DNA from: Tetramitus jugosus
Lineage: Eukaryota > Heterolobosea > Eutetramitea > Acrasida > Vahlkampfiidae
Length of the DNA: 64,000 nt
Reading direction: 5' to 3'
NCBI GenBank assembly: GCA_937625935.1
Contig: OW569372.1
Coordinates: 1-64,000 of the forward strand
Part shown: piece after piece, positions 9,478 to 20,600 of the stretch
How the letters are laid out: every line of letters begins with the position of its first letter
Position numbering within the stretch: the first letter of the stretch is position 1
The notes under the pieces: model-generated
The model's database searches: none
The model's input: only the letters and a program-made list of their open reading frames with translations
Told to the model about the DNA's origin: nothing
Translations under genes and position numbers: made by a program

Positions 9478-11066
9478 ATGAACGCGAAGAAAATTGAAGT
9501 GCCTGACGCACTGGTGACAGAGACAATCAGTACGTTGACTTCACTGGACAAGGAATCTCTTCTTTCAATCATTGAGCACTGTCTGCGCAACCCACAATCC
9601 AAAAACATTGTGTTTGATGGCATCTCTAAGCTCAAGCAACATGATATTGTGCTGTCTGAGAGAGTCACTCTTTTGAATAAGATTGATCTGGTGTCTGTTT
9701 CTAACATGATGGATAGAGTGTACAGATCAATCGTTCAAATGACGAGGGCTTCTTGGCATGACAGTTGGGAAGATCGAATGGAAGTTGTTGAAAACTTGTG
9801 TGAAAAACTGCAAGTGGTCCTCGATGAATCCATGAAACTCGTTTTGCAACAAAAGACTGACTTCGAACATGTGTTCCAATTGTTTGAACTAATCCTGAGC
9901 AAGATTGAAGCCATGAAAAAGATTGAGATGAGAGGCAGTATCACTGATGACTTTGGTTGTCATCCTGGAAGGATATGAATGGAGTGGGGCAAAATGGATT
10001 TTTGAAACAAATGTTTTATCTGTGGTACCTTTCTCTGAAGGAAGCCAAACGCAATCAAGTACCAAGCGTTGGTCATTGGACTCAAGTTGCAATCAAGTAT
10101 GATGCAGGTGGTACCATAGCAACCTTTATGCAACAAGATGAAACAAAGGATGAATCCGTTGCAAAGATGCTGCTTGATCAGCGAGTATCTGCCTTTCTGC
10201 AGAATCCATCAATCCAGTCCTATGAGAAAGCTCTTGCAAGTTGTTCTTCTGATCAGGAGAAGCAAGAAACATCTGATGAGATGATCAAGTTGTTAGAACC
10301 AAAAGCAACAACCGATGACACTCGATTTTTACTTCTACAGTTATATGCTAGAACCAATAGAGATATCGTTCCTCTTTGCGATCGGTTTGATGATGCCGGA
10401 AGTCAAAATGACGCCACACCACTTGATCACTGGAAAACAAAGGAAAAACAACGATCTAGAAGATACATGTTGACTTGTGAGGCTGTTATAAACACAGATC
10501 CAGAATATGTTTTTCAGACATCAAGAAAGATGCTGTTAGCAATATGTCAGGCTATTCCTCGCATGCTTGTTAAAAATGGTTTGAAGACCTCAAGTGATTT
10601 CTTCGATACTATTCCGGATCGAAAGGAAGACGAAGATGAATTTGATGAGTGGTTTATAGACTATTCTTACGGGGAGTTTGGTGAATTCGATAGTACGATT
10701 ATGGAAGACTTCAAGCTGTGGCTCCAGTACGCCAAAATGGTATGTCATGCACACCAAACAGCTGAACAATATGAACTCAAATTTGTGAAAGGAAATGTAC
10801 CGACATTAATTCCAGATGGTAGTCAGAAATTTGACCAACTAGTTCAGGAGTGCGAGCAAACGTTAAGAAAGAATACTGACGACAAATTGATGAAGAACAT
10901 ACCTGCAATTTCTTTGGTCTGGGGTGGAAGTATATTCCGACCACTAGAGGCCATCTACAAGGCGGACAAGAGGAAGAAGAAGAAACACTCGAGCGACATC
11001 ATTGGTTTTAGAGAATATGTGGATCACTACACCAGAGAATTTTATCAACTGAAGTCGTACTGGTAG
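9478..11066 (+). CDS. Uncharacterised helical protein, two frames
   Basis: A plus-strand frame of 166 codons starts at ATG 9478. A second frame (from about 9957) continues with similar charged, helix-rich text to TAG at 11066. They look like parts of one gene. A 47-bp GT-AG intron (9938-9984) would join the frames in phase, but its acceptor lacks a pyrimidine tract, so a one-base frameshift is an equal possibility. With that intron the product is about 514 residues. I see no known domain. An acidic segment (DRKEDEDEFDEWFIDYSYGE) lies in the second half and a basic KRKKKKH near the C-terminus. Function unknown. Confidence 0.5.
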
Positions 11067-11291
11067 ATTTTGTCCTGCCATCCTCACAGATGCCTGACAA
11101 CAAACTTTGAACAATGATAGAACGCGTTCATACTTTAGAAATGATATGTCAAGAACAAAAAGTCAGTTTGGTGTCAGTAGCTTCTAACTCTGATCAATTG
11201 ACTTCCCTGTTAAAGATCATGGAGTTTATGAAATGTCGGGGTTGTCCTCAGCACGAACTGCTGGTGTGAAATTTCGAATCTTAAGTGTGGA

Positions 11292-13013
11292 CTAGAATTG
11301 TGTGGCTCTGAATTGAGAGCACCAGGAAACAATACTAGGATGCTTTTCAACTACTTCCTTAGGCTTCTTGTACTCTTCATACCAAATAAATAATCGAGGG
11401 ACAACTACTTGCGAGCCCACTTCATCACGATAGTTTTGTTCCCATGCAGTTACCTTCTTTTTCCCGAGGTACTGAACAACGAGAGCAAACTCGGGTTCTA
11501 CTTTTTGAGGTTCATTTGTTTTCATTTCCATTCTCATAAAGAATTCAGATGAATTCTTCCTGATGGTCGTGAGTGTTGCGAAGAGGTTGTCCGTGAACTG
11601 AGGATAAAACAAAACAATCTTGTCGACACACCGTGAGGTATGTTTGTTACGTTGTCCTTTGACTTCTACAATTAAAACATGAGTATTAATGATTTGTCAT
11701 TCTTGAAATTAAAGTTGTAATACTAACTTTCATATCGGTCTTCAAAAGTGGTATCAACAGAGAGGAATGCATACAATGTTGCTTTGGTTCCAAAAATATC
11801 TTCACTGTTGTGTATAGTTGTTGGACTCAAATAAACTCTGTTCGATAAGACTAACCATAGCAGTTGATTCATCTGAAGGAGAAAACTAGTTAATCAACTT
11901 TTCAATACAAAAATGTAAAAGGGGTGAGGCAAAACATACAGCGTCATTCGATAGTTCATTAAGACTGTCTTTTTCCAATAGTTCTTTTAGATGATTTAGA
12001 GTTGGAATCTGATCAAAATTGGCTAGCACGCTATAGGCATAAACAGACCATTCCTTTTGCTTATCATGATAGAGACATGGAAATGGTGCAAAATGGCCCT
12101 CTTTGTCCGTACTCACACTCAACAATATGTATCTCAAAACGTGTTCCTCATACTTGAGATAATGTCGTAATAATGAAAATCCAAAGCCAGAGCTTCTTGC
12201 CTTATTCAAGTACTTCATAGTGTTTGCGAATCCGGGCCTAAAACCCGGTGTAATAGTTCTTCCAGATACCAAACACTTTGAATTACATGTACGAATCTCT
12301 GATTGTACCAACTTCACAATTTTAGATAGGACACCACAGGAGAAATTTCTTCTCACCTCTTCAAAGAGGGAATAGAAATGCGTGTACCTCCGAAAGAAAC
12401 TAACAATTGAGTTTTGAAGAAGAATCGACAAACCAAAATCATTTCGATTTTGGTTCATCTGCATTGCCACCCTCAGAAGGGACGTGAAATCATCTGAATC
12501 AACATGTCCACCCTTATCTCTTTGTTCCTTTTCCCCTACGTCTTGTGGTGAAACGTCATTTAGTCTTGATGGCTGAAATACTTGTACATGCACAGATTTA
12601 TCATCTATTCTATTGATGTACACACTTGACAATCCAAAATGCAATCTCAAGTACACCACTATCTCACTGTCTTTGTCAATAAATCTCCCACTAAAGTAAT
12701 TACTCGATGCTGTGGGAAGCAAATGTGTAGCATTCAATGCAAGAAGGATGTGAACTTGACCACTGTGCTCACAACTGCGCGCTTCTGTTTTCATCATTTC
12801 CTCGTGCGTCACAACAACGATATCATGTCCCTGTTGTGACAATTGTTTGGATTCTGTTCTGAAGCTGTCAATAATGGCTTGATAAGAAGGGATACTTGAT
12901 CCGTGGATAAGGAATGGCTCATAAAGAGCCTTTTCAATGTACATGAGAGTAGCTATCTTCTGTCGTCTGTTTATCGTTGCTTTGGGACGAATTGTTCGTC
13001 GAGTTCTGAACAT
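11292..13013 (-). CDS. Uncharacterised protein, three exons
   Basis: Exons 13013-11940, 11872-11728 and 11665-11292 join in frame through two short introns. One is 67 bp (GTATGT...TTCAG, phase 0) and the other 62 bp (GTTAGT...TGTAG, phase 1). Together they give about 530 residues. Without the introns the reading frames end abruptly, so the splice model is well supported. The product mixes helical and beta segments and ends RLFIWYEEYKKPKEVVEKHP. I recognise no domain. It starts at an ATG just after a pyrimidine-poor leader. An extra 5' exon is possible, because protein-like text also occurs at 13014-13100 in another frame. Probably lineage-specific. Confidence 0.6.
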
Positions 13014-13100
13014 GAAATAATTGCTTTATTAACATCAAGTTCGGCGTCAAGCACAAAAAACATGGAACAAATCCAAAAGAAAGCTGACATGTCAATGGAT

Positions 13101-13382
13101 CTAAAATCCGAAAAAGCTCGTAAACATGTCTCCAAGACTTCCTGTTCTACGGTGTTTCCTTCCCTCGGTTTCACCACTAGGTGGTGTTTCATCACCCATG
13201 TCAACTCGATCTGAAGCGTCTGGGGAAGATTGGCGAGAGCTAGATGCTCTTCTCTTGCGAAATTGATCCATTGACAAATACTCAGTGAGATCTTTCATCA
13301 TTGTATCCATATCGCCAAATCGGCGCTCAATAGATTCAATTGTAGAGAGAGTCTTTGAAATGATGGATGATGTACTCTTTTC
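13101..13382 (-). other. Open extension in frame after the kinase stop
   Basis: Immediately after the TAA of the kinase gene, the same frame stays open for 94 codons. It encodes Ser/Arg-rich, protein-like text (KTLSTIESIERRFGDMDT..., FRKRRASSSRQSSPDASD, ending GDMFTSFFGF). It has an internal ATG at 13310. It may be a separate small gene, a C-terminal exon of the kinase joined by an intron that skips the stop, a readthrough extension, or a former C-terminus cut off by a nonsense mutation. Confidence 0.4.
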
Positions 13383-14693
13383 TTAGTATAACATTGGCTT
13401 TTCTTCCATCTGTTGCTCTGTCTCTTCACCTAATAACTTTGAGATGTAAACAAGTATTTGAGAAACAGAAGGTCGATTCGTTGGATCCAATGTCAGACAT
13501 TGAAGTATTATATTGACTACTTCTCGATCATATAATAGCTTTAGAGTAAGCAAGTCTGCTTCAAGATCTCCATGAAATGACTTGTTTCGATAGATTTCCA
13601 AGTAAGGTAACATATCAACCTTCAGAGCCATCATCTCTAAGTATGTTACTCCTAAACTCCACACATCAGCCTTCAGCGAGTACGGCTCTCTCAAAAATAT
13701 TTCTGGTGCCATAAACTTCTGTGTTCCTGCAGTAGTTCTAGCCAATGCTTTATGTACATCCTTCACCATTCCAAAATCTCCAATCTTCAAAGTACCACGA
13801 GCTGAAATAAATATATTCATGGGTTTCAAATCTCTATGCAACAAACTCCGATCGTGCAGATACAGAAGACCACTTGCTAATTGTTTCATCATCAACAATA
13901 AGTCTACTTGTGGTATATAGTTCTTATTCTCTAATCGCTTATTGATATGACGATGTAAATCTCCTTTTGAAAACAACTCCATTACTAAACATACAGCAAA
14001 TTGTTTTCCCTTTCGATCCACACAATCCTCAAAGTAGATATCATTACAGGAAACTAAATTTTCATGTTCGAGTGTTCGTATTGGCCAAACTTCTCGCATT
14101 GCTCTATTCACCTGCTCACTACTCTTGCAGTAAATTTTCTTGATGGCAACGTCAATGTTATTATGCTTATCAAATGCACGGAATACGCTTCCCATCCCTC
14201 CTTTCCCAATAAGCTTCTTAATCTTAAATCTTTCTTCGAAACTCATTTCACTCTTGTCCTGACTATCAGTTATAGATTGACTCAGAGATATGCTTTCTTC
14301 CATACTGGATTCACGGTGATCAAAATGTTCCGAATTATGATCTTTCATTGGTTCTGGCAATATATTCTCCTCCCTTGATTCAGTCGGTAGTTGATCGCTG
14401 TGCTGAGAACAAAGGCTCATCATTGAATCTCGTTCATGAATCCTGTGCATTGTTGAGCTTTGATCCAGCTCTTGAGTTCCAGAAGCCTCCATATATTCAT
14501 CATCACTATCACTACTGTTATCTTTACCAACCAAATTTGAAATTGATGTGTCGTCTTTGCTAGATGATACTCCTTCTCTGACATCTGATGAGAAAATCGA
14601 GTAATGATCATCAATTTTCAGTGATAATATTGCTATCACTTCGCGTTCTCTTCTCAACGGCACACCCACAATCTTTCCTCTGTTTCTCTCCAT
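13383..14693 (-). CDS. Ser/Thr protein kinase, NEK/STE-like
   Basis: 436-residue intronless protein. Residues 1-150 are a Ser/Asp/Glu-rich, probably disordered region. The kinase domain (about 153-425) is intact: glycine loop LIGKGGMGSVF (161-171), VAIKK lysine (about 185), HRDLKPMN (286-293), DFG (306-308), TAGTQKFMAPE activation segment end (321-331) and DVWSLGV. HRDLKP marks a Ser/Thr kinase. The glycine loop and the TAGTQKFMAPE segment resemble NEK- or STE-like families, but the exact family is unclear. The gene ends in TAA, followed in frame by a further open segment (see 13101-13382). Confidence 0.85.
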   Translation of the reverse strand: MERNRGKIVGVPLRREREVIAILSLKIDDHYSIFSSDVREGVSSSKDDTSISNLVGKDNSSDSDDEYMEASGTQELDQSSTMHRIHERDSMMSLCSQHSDQLPTESREENILPEPMKDHNSEHFDHRESSMEESISLSQSITDSQDKSEMSFEERFKIKKLIGKGGMGSVFRAFDKHNNIDVAIKKIYCKSSEQVNRAMREVWPIRTLEHENLVSCNDIYFEDCVDRKGKQFAVCLVMELFSKGDLHRHINKRLENKNYIPQVDLLLMMKQLASGLLYLHDRSLLHRDLKPMNIFISARGTLKIGDFGMVKDVHKALARTTAGTQKFMAPEIFLREPYSLKADVWSLGVTYLEMMALKVDMLPYLEIYRNKSFHGDLEADLLTLKLLYDREVVNIILQCLTLDPTNRPSVSQILVYISKLLGEETEQQMEEKPMLY

Positions 14694-14777
14694 AAATTGA
14701 CAATCAATTGGTAAAACTGATTACCCTAAACTGACATGATATTTTGGTTTCTGAACACAGGAAAGGTGGAATCGCCT

Positions 14778-17408
14778 CTACACATTTTTGGTTTCGTCTC
14801 CGTTCTTGTCTCCATATACTTGTTTACATGCCCTATCAAGAATAGAAGCCAGTAAGCCAGGGTAAGACATCTTGTAATCTCTTTCTAATGCATTCCAATG
14901 TATCAAAGTTGTGACTCTATTACGTCTCAACATCTGAAGATCCTCTTGGACTTCGATATCTTCCAACCCCATTCGCTCATATTCATTCCTGACCAGATCC
15001 CTCACCAACGTATCTTCTTGTAACTTATCAGCATCTCGCAACATAGCCATTGTACCGCTTGATGACCGATCATTTGGCTTCAGATATTGCTGTGCCATCT
15101 CACTCAATAAAGAAAAAGAACTCTGCTGAAGAGATTTCGTGTCCGCAATACTGGTCAATATTTCCACCATCGCCTTGCCAAAAAATTCTTCAAAAGCCGT
15201 TTCTCCCAGAATGACAACCTCCATACCCTCAGGAATCTGAATAGAACACTTCCGAGAAGAGTCTGAATGAATAAATGAATCTCCAGTCCAACTGAATTGA
15301 CCAGAGTCGATACGGCATATGTTTTCCGACTCGAATAATCTTCGAAAGGTGTTATGAGTCCTACACATAATAAAAAGAGTAAACTTCTTAATAATAGACC
15401 CGTCGATTATAGCTCCTGCTTTGTCAATCTCGTCTTGCAATTTTGAAACATCAAAATTTGATCCAAGGCCATAATTCTTTAGCGCAAATCCAACCATGAG
15501 GCCATCCACAGGATAGAAATATAGATCACAAGCCTTAGACATCGGCTTGGACTTGTGAAGGCATTTCACTTTGCATATTTTCTGAACAATCCACTTCCAG
15601 TCTTCTGGTGAAACATCACGACTCCAAGGAAGAGATATGACTTCCTCTCGCTGTTGAACATTCAATGTCTTCTTTCGGTTTGTTGAAATCTTGGGAAGAA
15701 AGACCATTTCTGACAAATTGATATCCACCACCAATTCAGATAAATGATTAGATTCAGAATAAAACTGAGAAACATCTTTCCACTGAAGATTTTTCTTCAT
15801 CTGTTGCAAGGACAATATTCTCATAATAATCGTATTAGAAGTCAAATACTCCAAAAGTTCACCTTGATTCAAAATGGAAGCGTGTTTCTGGAACCCTTTG
15901 AGTAAGCTGAGATGCTGTGTCGCAGGTTCATCCATGTTTTGGATGACACATTCAGGAAACAGAACCCGATAGACAACTCGATCGACATCATCTACTTTGT
16001 CGATGTACATTGGCAAATTATGTAAAAGCTCGGTCATACTTTTAAAGGTTTTAGAAGAACCTTTGAATGTTGTATCGTTATCGGGAAATGTTACACCGAA
16101 AGCACTGAGAAGAAATATTGTTGAGAGAATTCTGTGCAAAGGTCCATCCATATTTCGAAGCAGATAAACCTCCGGAGACTTCTGTATCATGTAAAATGAA
16201 TTAGATGACTGAAATAGCCTATCAATCACGTCTCTACCTCTCAACTTCGTTGTTGAGGTACATAAAATACTCTCACACACTCTATACACTAGTCTGGGGA
16301 TACCTCCCGTATAAAAATAGAGTCTCTCACAAAAGAATGAGACATCTTCTTGTTTCAAACCGCGCGTTTCCAGAACCTTAAGTAATGGTTCCTGATCGAC
16401 CATAGTTTTTCTTATCGATTCTTCGATGTGCTTCGCGGATAGCGCCCGAAGAATAATATGAGCAGAAGGACTTGGAGAAATGTCGAGAGGCGTTAATTCT
16501 GGAATACGTTCCTTCCAGCCCAAAAGAACGAGTGGTTGTGACTTTCCAACCAAAACGAAGAATAGTCGACGTTGTTCCTTGTCGATTAACGACCCTACCA
16601 AGATAGACCAGAATTTCAGCAATCTTGACGACGAAGTGACTATATTGCCAGTTTCAAGAACCTGCACTTCGTCAAAGGATATCAAGAGAGGAGGTAACTC
16701 ATCCTGAAAGTCAATATAGTTCTTAAGAAAGTTTCCCAATGACTTCCTTTCCTCCTTCAATTTTCGTACAATATGTACATAGTTTTTCATAGGTTCAGAT
16801 CGTTCGATAGCATCACACAACGCTCCCAGAATGTTGGTATTAACCAGCTCCAAAAGTGTTTCATTCCCTTCCACATCATCAAGTGTGCCCAAATTCACTT
16901 CAATCAAGATCGCCTTATCTAAAAGGGGGTTTCTTTTAAGAGGTACATTCTTAACTTTCTCTACAACATCTCTAAAGTATCTAACGAGTGTTGTCTTACC
17001 AGAGCCGTATAGTTGAGAAAGAAAAGGCATGAAACTCTTGCTATCCGCATTCTGAAAGGTGAGACATCTATACAACTCAATAGACTCCCTTTGACGATTC
17101 ACAAAATGCATATCGAAGTTGTTGGCACTTGTGCGTGTAGGTGAGATACTCACCTCATCTGGTTGTGAATGGTATGTCTTTCCTTTATCTGGGGTTTCCA
17201 ATTTTTGGGCAATTTTTACTTTGGCAATTTTTTTGGATTTCTGTGGTGTTTCATTAAATGATTCCTGAAGCTTTCTTTTTTTTCTGAGCCTCCTGAGAGC
17301 ATTTGCTCCGCTCGCCACCAGTGTTTCACATTCCTTGCCCTTGGAAGCTATGCTGATGTTGGATGAGCTTGATTTCTGGATCTTCCTTTTTTTTCTGATA
17401 CTGAGCAT
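14778..17408 (-). CDS. STAND-type P-loop ATPase, Crinkler/RHS-like
   Basis: 876-residue intronless protein. The first 80 residues are very basic with nuclear-localisation-like clusters (RKKRKIQK, RRLRKKRK). An NTPase module follows: FVNRQRESIELY entry motif, P-loop YGSGKTTLVRYF (about residue 130), Walker B LLISFDEVQVLETG, and RRLFFVLVGKSQP as a sensor-like strand. The C-terminal half contains CDLYFYPVDGLMVGFALKNY, which may be a degenerate restriction-endonuclease-like fold. The order basic head, STAND NTPase, nuclease-like tail is that of Crinkler/RHS-type proteins, which often sit in subtelomeres. This assignment is inference from architecture. A decayed copy lies at 7760-8845. Start ATG at 17408 precedes the basic region directly. 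Confidence 0.65.
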   Translation of the reverse strand: MLSIRKKRKIQKSSSSNISIASKGKECETLVASGANALRRLRKKRKLQESFNETPQKSKKIAKVKIAQKLETPDKGKTYHSQPDEVSISPTRTSANNFDMHFVNRQRESIELYRCLTFQNADSKSFMPFLSQLYGSGKTTLVRYFRDVVEKVKNVPLKRNPLLDKAILIEVNLGTLDDVEGNETLLELVNTNILGALCDAIERSEPMKNYVHIVRKLKEERKSLGNFLKNYIDFQDELPPLLISFDEVQVLETGNIVTSSSRLLKFWSILVGSLIDKEQRRLFFVLVGKSQPLVLLGWKERIPELTPLDISPSPSAHIILRALSAKHIEESIRKTMVDQEPLLKVLETRGLKQEDVSFFCERLYFYTGGIPRLVYRVCESILCTSTTKLRGRDVIDRLFQSSNSFYMIQKSPEVYLLRNMDGPLHRILSTIFLLSAFGVTFPDNDTTFKGSSKTFKSMTELLHNLPMYIDKVDDVDRVVYRVLFPECVIQNMDEPATQHLSLLKGFQKHASILNQGELLEYLTSNTIIMRILSLQQMKKNLQWKDVSQFYSESNHLSELVVDINLSEMVFLPKISTNRKKTLNVQQREEVISLPWSRDVSPEDWKWIVQKICKVKCLHKSKPMSKACDLYFYPVDGLMVGFALKNYGLGSNFDVSKLQDEIDKAGAIIDGSIIKKFTLFIMCRTHNTFRRLFESENICRIDSGQFSWTGDSFIHSDSSRKCSIQIPEGMEVVILGETAFEEFFGKAMVEILTSIADTKSLQQSSFSLLSEMAQQYLKPNDRSSSGTMAMLRDADKLQEDTLVRDLVRNEYERMGLEDIEVQEDLQMLRRNRVTTLIHWNALERDYKMSYPGLLASILDRACKQVYGDKNGDETKNV

Positions 17409-17665
17409 TTGCTCTACTGACCAGTTTAGGTGTTATACAGTTGCCTTCCATGTTGTTCGGAATTCCATGAAACAGCCGTAACAAACTCAATTTTTGGGAA
17501 GTTTTGGCGCGAGACAAGCGAAAAAAAGGATTGCTCCTCAGGGGAGTTTTTCCGACCCCTAGTGCAATGAAAAAAGGCGCGATACTTGGAGAACAAACAC
17601 AAGTATTGTTGGGAATACATCGAATTTGGTTTTGTGGTGAATTTTATGAAATAAAGGAATTTGGT
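17409..17665. other. Spacer between ATPase and HPS5-like genes
   Basis: About 260 bp between two minus-strand genes. It holds the ATPase promoter/5' leader and the HPS5-like 3' flank. The last part (17639-17731, overlapping the stop) is the source of the duplicated fragment at 7583-7675. No gene is supported. Confidence 0.6.
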
Positions 17666-20600
17666 TCAGTTATCCAAGATGCACGTAAATGCAGCTTCCT
17701 GACATATCGTGCATGAACAAATCGATACACACGAAGAATGGAAAGCGTGACCACACGGGAACACAATAATCTCTTGCCCTTTGCGTTCGCGGACTGGGAG
17801 TCTGCAGATCGAACATCGATCATTTTGCTCGCATTTGATCGAGACTCCCCAGTGAGATGTCGAATCCTCATTGTATCTCGACAAGGGAAGATCATACTCC
17901 AAATTTAAATGGATTTGATCCAAATTTTGTTCGTTTGTTTCAGGTGTGAATGAATTATCTTGATTTGATTTTTCCTCACAAGATGTTGGATATTGCAACA
18001 CCTTGAATGATGAATATAAATGTGATAACAGTTGAATATTTCTCCTCTCAGTCCCAGCTTTGTCTGAGAGAGCACTGGTCGTCGATGAAGGAGACAAAGT
18101 GAAGAGCGATCGAATTTGAGGACTGATGGTATCATCCTTTTGCGACCACATGTAACTATCGACCGCTTCTAAAAGCTCGTGTTTCAACTTGTTTTGTTTT
18201 GCTTCCGTGCTGGCAAACTCGCAAATTTTTTTGTACATGATGGTATTCAATTGTTCACACTGACAATCTTTCAATATTTGTAATGCCTGTGCTGAACCCT
18301 CTATCATGCACATCATACTCACAATATTCTCTATACTAATCTTGTTTGTTACACTCGATTCTTGTGCTGCTGTCAGCAATGTCATCCAATTGTCCGTACT
18401 TGAGTGATGCTCCATAAATCCTTGAATGGTTTGATGACCTTCCAATGTACTACTATTTTTCACCAGCGTTCGAATTAATTTTTGTTCATCACCTGTGGCT
18501 TCATACAAAATGAAGAGAACATCCGTGCACATATTATCAGATAACAACTGTTCCAACCTTGCAAGATCAGAAGATAGAACATTAGCTTTCCTGACAGCTT
18601 GAATCATAAGCAATACAACCATATCACGCACACTATCGAGAGATATCAAATCGAAACTCGCATCCTGCTGCTTGGAGTAATACAAGTACTTTACCATCTC
18701 CTCGAACAAGTGCATCATGAAAACTCGATTTTGCGAGCATAGAGAACTATGATTATAGGTAGACATCAGATACGATAAATATAGAGCAAACTTCGGTACA
18801 CCTGCGTACTTGAATGTCAATGTGTCATGGAGTATCTCATCTATCGCTTTGTCCACATTCCAAACTTGAATATTTGGATACAAAGAGGCGCAAAACGCAA
18901 TAGCCTTCTCAAAGTTCAAATGTAGAAGTTTTGGCAAGTATCTTAAATTGGTTGATAATTGATCAATGAGTCGTAGAGAATGCACTAGTTCATCAAACAT
19001 CAGTGTTCCATCCTGCACTTGCTTTACAATCATTTCAATCTGACTACGTTCCTGAATTAGATAGCCCTCATCTTCTTCAATCTTTAAGATAACCTGAATA
19101 CAAGGCAAAAGATGTTCCCGATTACAAACTCTAACGACTGAATTAAGTTTCAAATACTCATGCAATGTTCCAATAACCGCATTGATCATGGCCACATTAT
19201 CTGCTTCTGTATCATTTTCAATCTTTCCTTCCACTAAGTTACCAAACCAATAATTGAGAAGAGTTGAAAATTGAGCCTGATTGATACCAGTCAAAGAGTT
19301 GAGATATGGGTGAATTACAGCGACATCCTTGCTCTTCTCTTGCTTAACTGAGTGGATAACAAACTTTGCCCATTTATGTAGAGATGGCAAAAAATCTGGT
19401 GACCACATCACATTCTCGTTCGTTAATAAAAATTCGCTGTATGCTTCATTCAGTGCTCCTAGAGGAATTATAACATTCACAGAGAACTCTTCAATCACGA
19501 GCCTTTCTTTTTCTCTTTTTTGTTGCTCTAATAGCTCTATCTGTCGTTGTAATTCTTCCTGCTTTCGCAACTCTTCTTCCTCTTCAATGCGCTTTCTTTC
19601 TAACTCCTCTTTCTCTCTCTGCTTTCTCTCTTCTTCTTCCTGATTGATGCTTTCTTCGAGTGACTCTGGGTTGATTGACTCGATTGGCTCGATGGGATCT
19701 TGCGAGTATACATCCTCTGAAGACTCCTGAACTTCACTCTCAGGCTCATTCGGCTTTATATTTTCCTCTAACTGTTGTTCGTTGTTCGTATTCTCTAGTT
19801 GTCTTGGACTATTAAAAACTTCTGTTTCTAAGTCCTCATTGCCCAAATCGCTAATTTCCGTGCATGAATCAGCTTCTGATCCCAATGATAGTTGAGACTC
19901 CATGTCAGTGTTCGACGTGAACACATCGGAAAATACGCTTGATCTTTCTGAGTCAATACAAGTTCCCTTTTTTCCTTTTTTCACTCTGGCGACAGCTTTC
20001 ACACCATTTGAACTACTGTCATCAAACTCAATTAGACGCTCCCCTTTTCTCTTCTTCTTCTTTCGGCCCTTTTTATGAAGAATCAAGGGGGGAACTTGAT
20101 TCTCATCGAAAGATGTAGATAACAAAGTAGTTGGTGCTATAAGATCGCTTGGAATGACGCTTGTTGTAGTTAAATCGCTCCCAGATAGAGTGTCAACATC
20201 TAGCAACAAGTTGCTTGTGCTCTGTGCATCACTAGACGATGGAGTTTCTTGTACCGATAATTCATCATCCTGCGCGCTAGAAGTTGATTCATTTGTCTTT
20301 GTCTTCATTAATAATTGATTCACTTTGCTGAAAGAACCAAGGATGGATCTTACAGGGAATGTCGAGATAAGGTTATTCGAGTCGAAGAGAGACTCCTCAG
20401 TTCGTACAGGAGTCATTGAAAGTGGTTCAACACTATCCTCTGCTGACTCAGATGTCTTCACGTGTAAGCGGGAAACAACATTATTCTTGAGTAAAACGTA
20501 TACATCATTATTAATTGTCGAGGCACTCAATATTTCTCCAATATCTACTTTTGTCTCAATCACTCGAACTCGTGCAACATCCAAAATAGTCAAACCGGTC

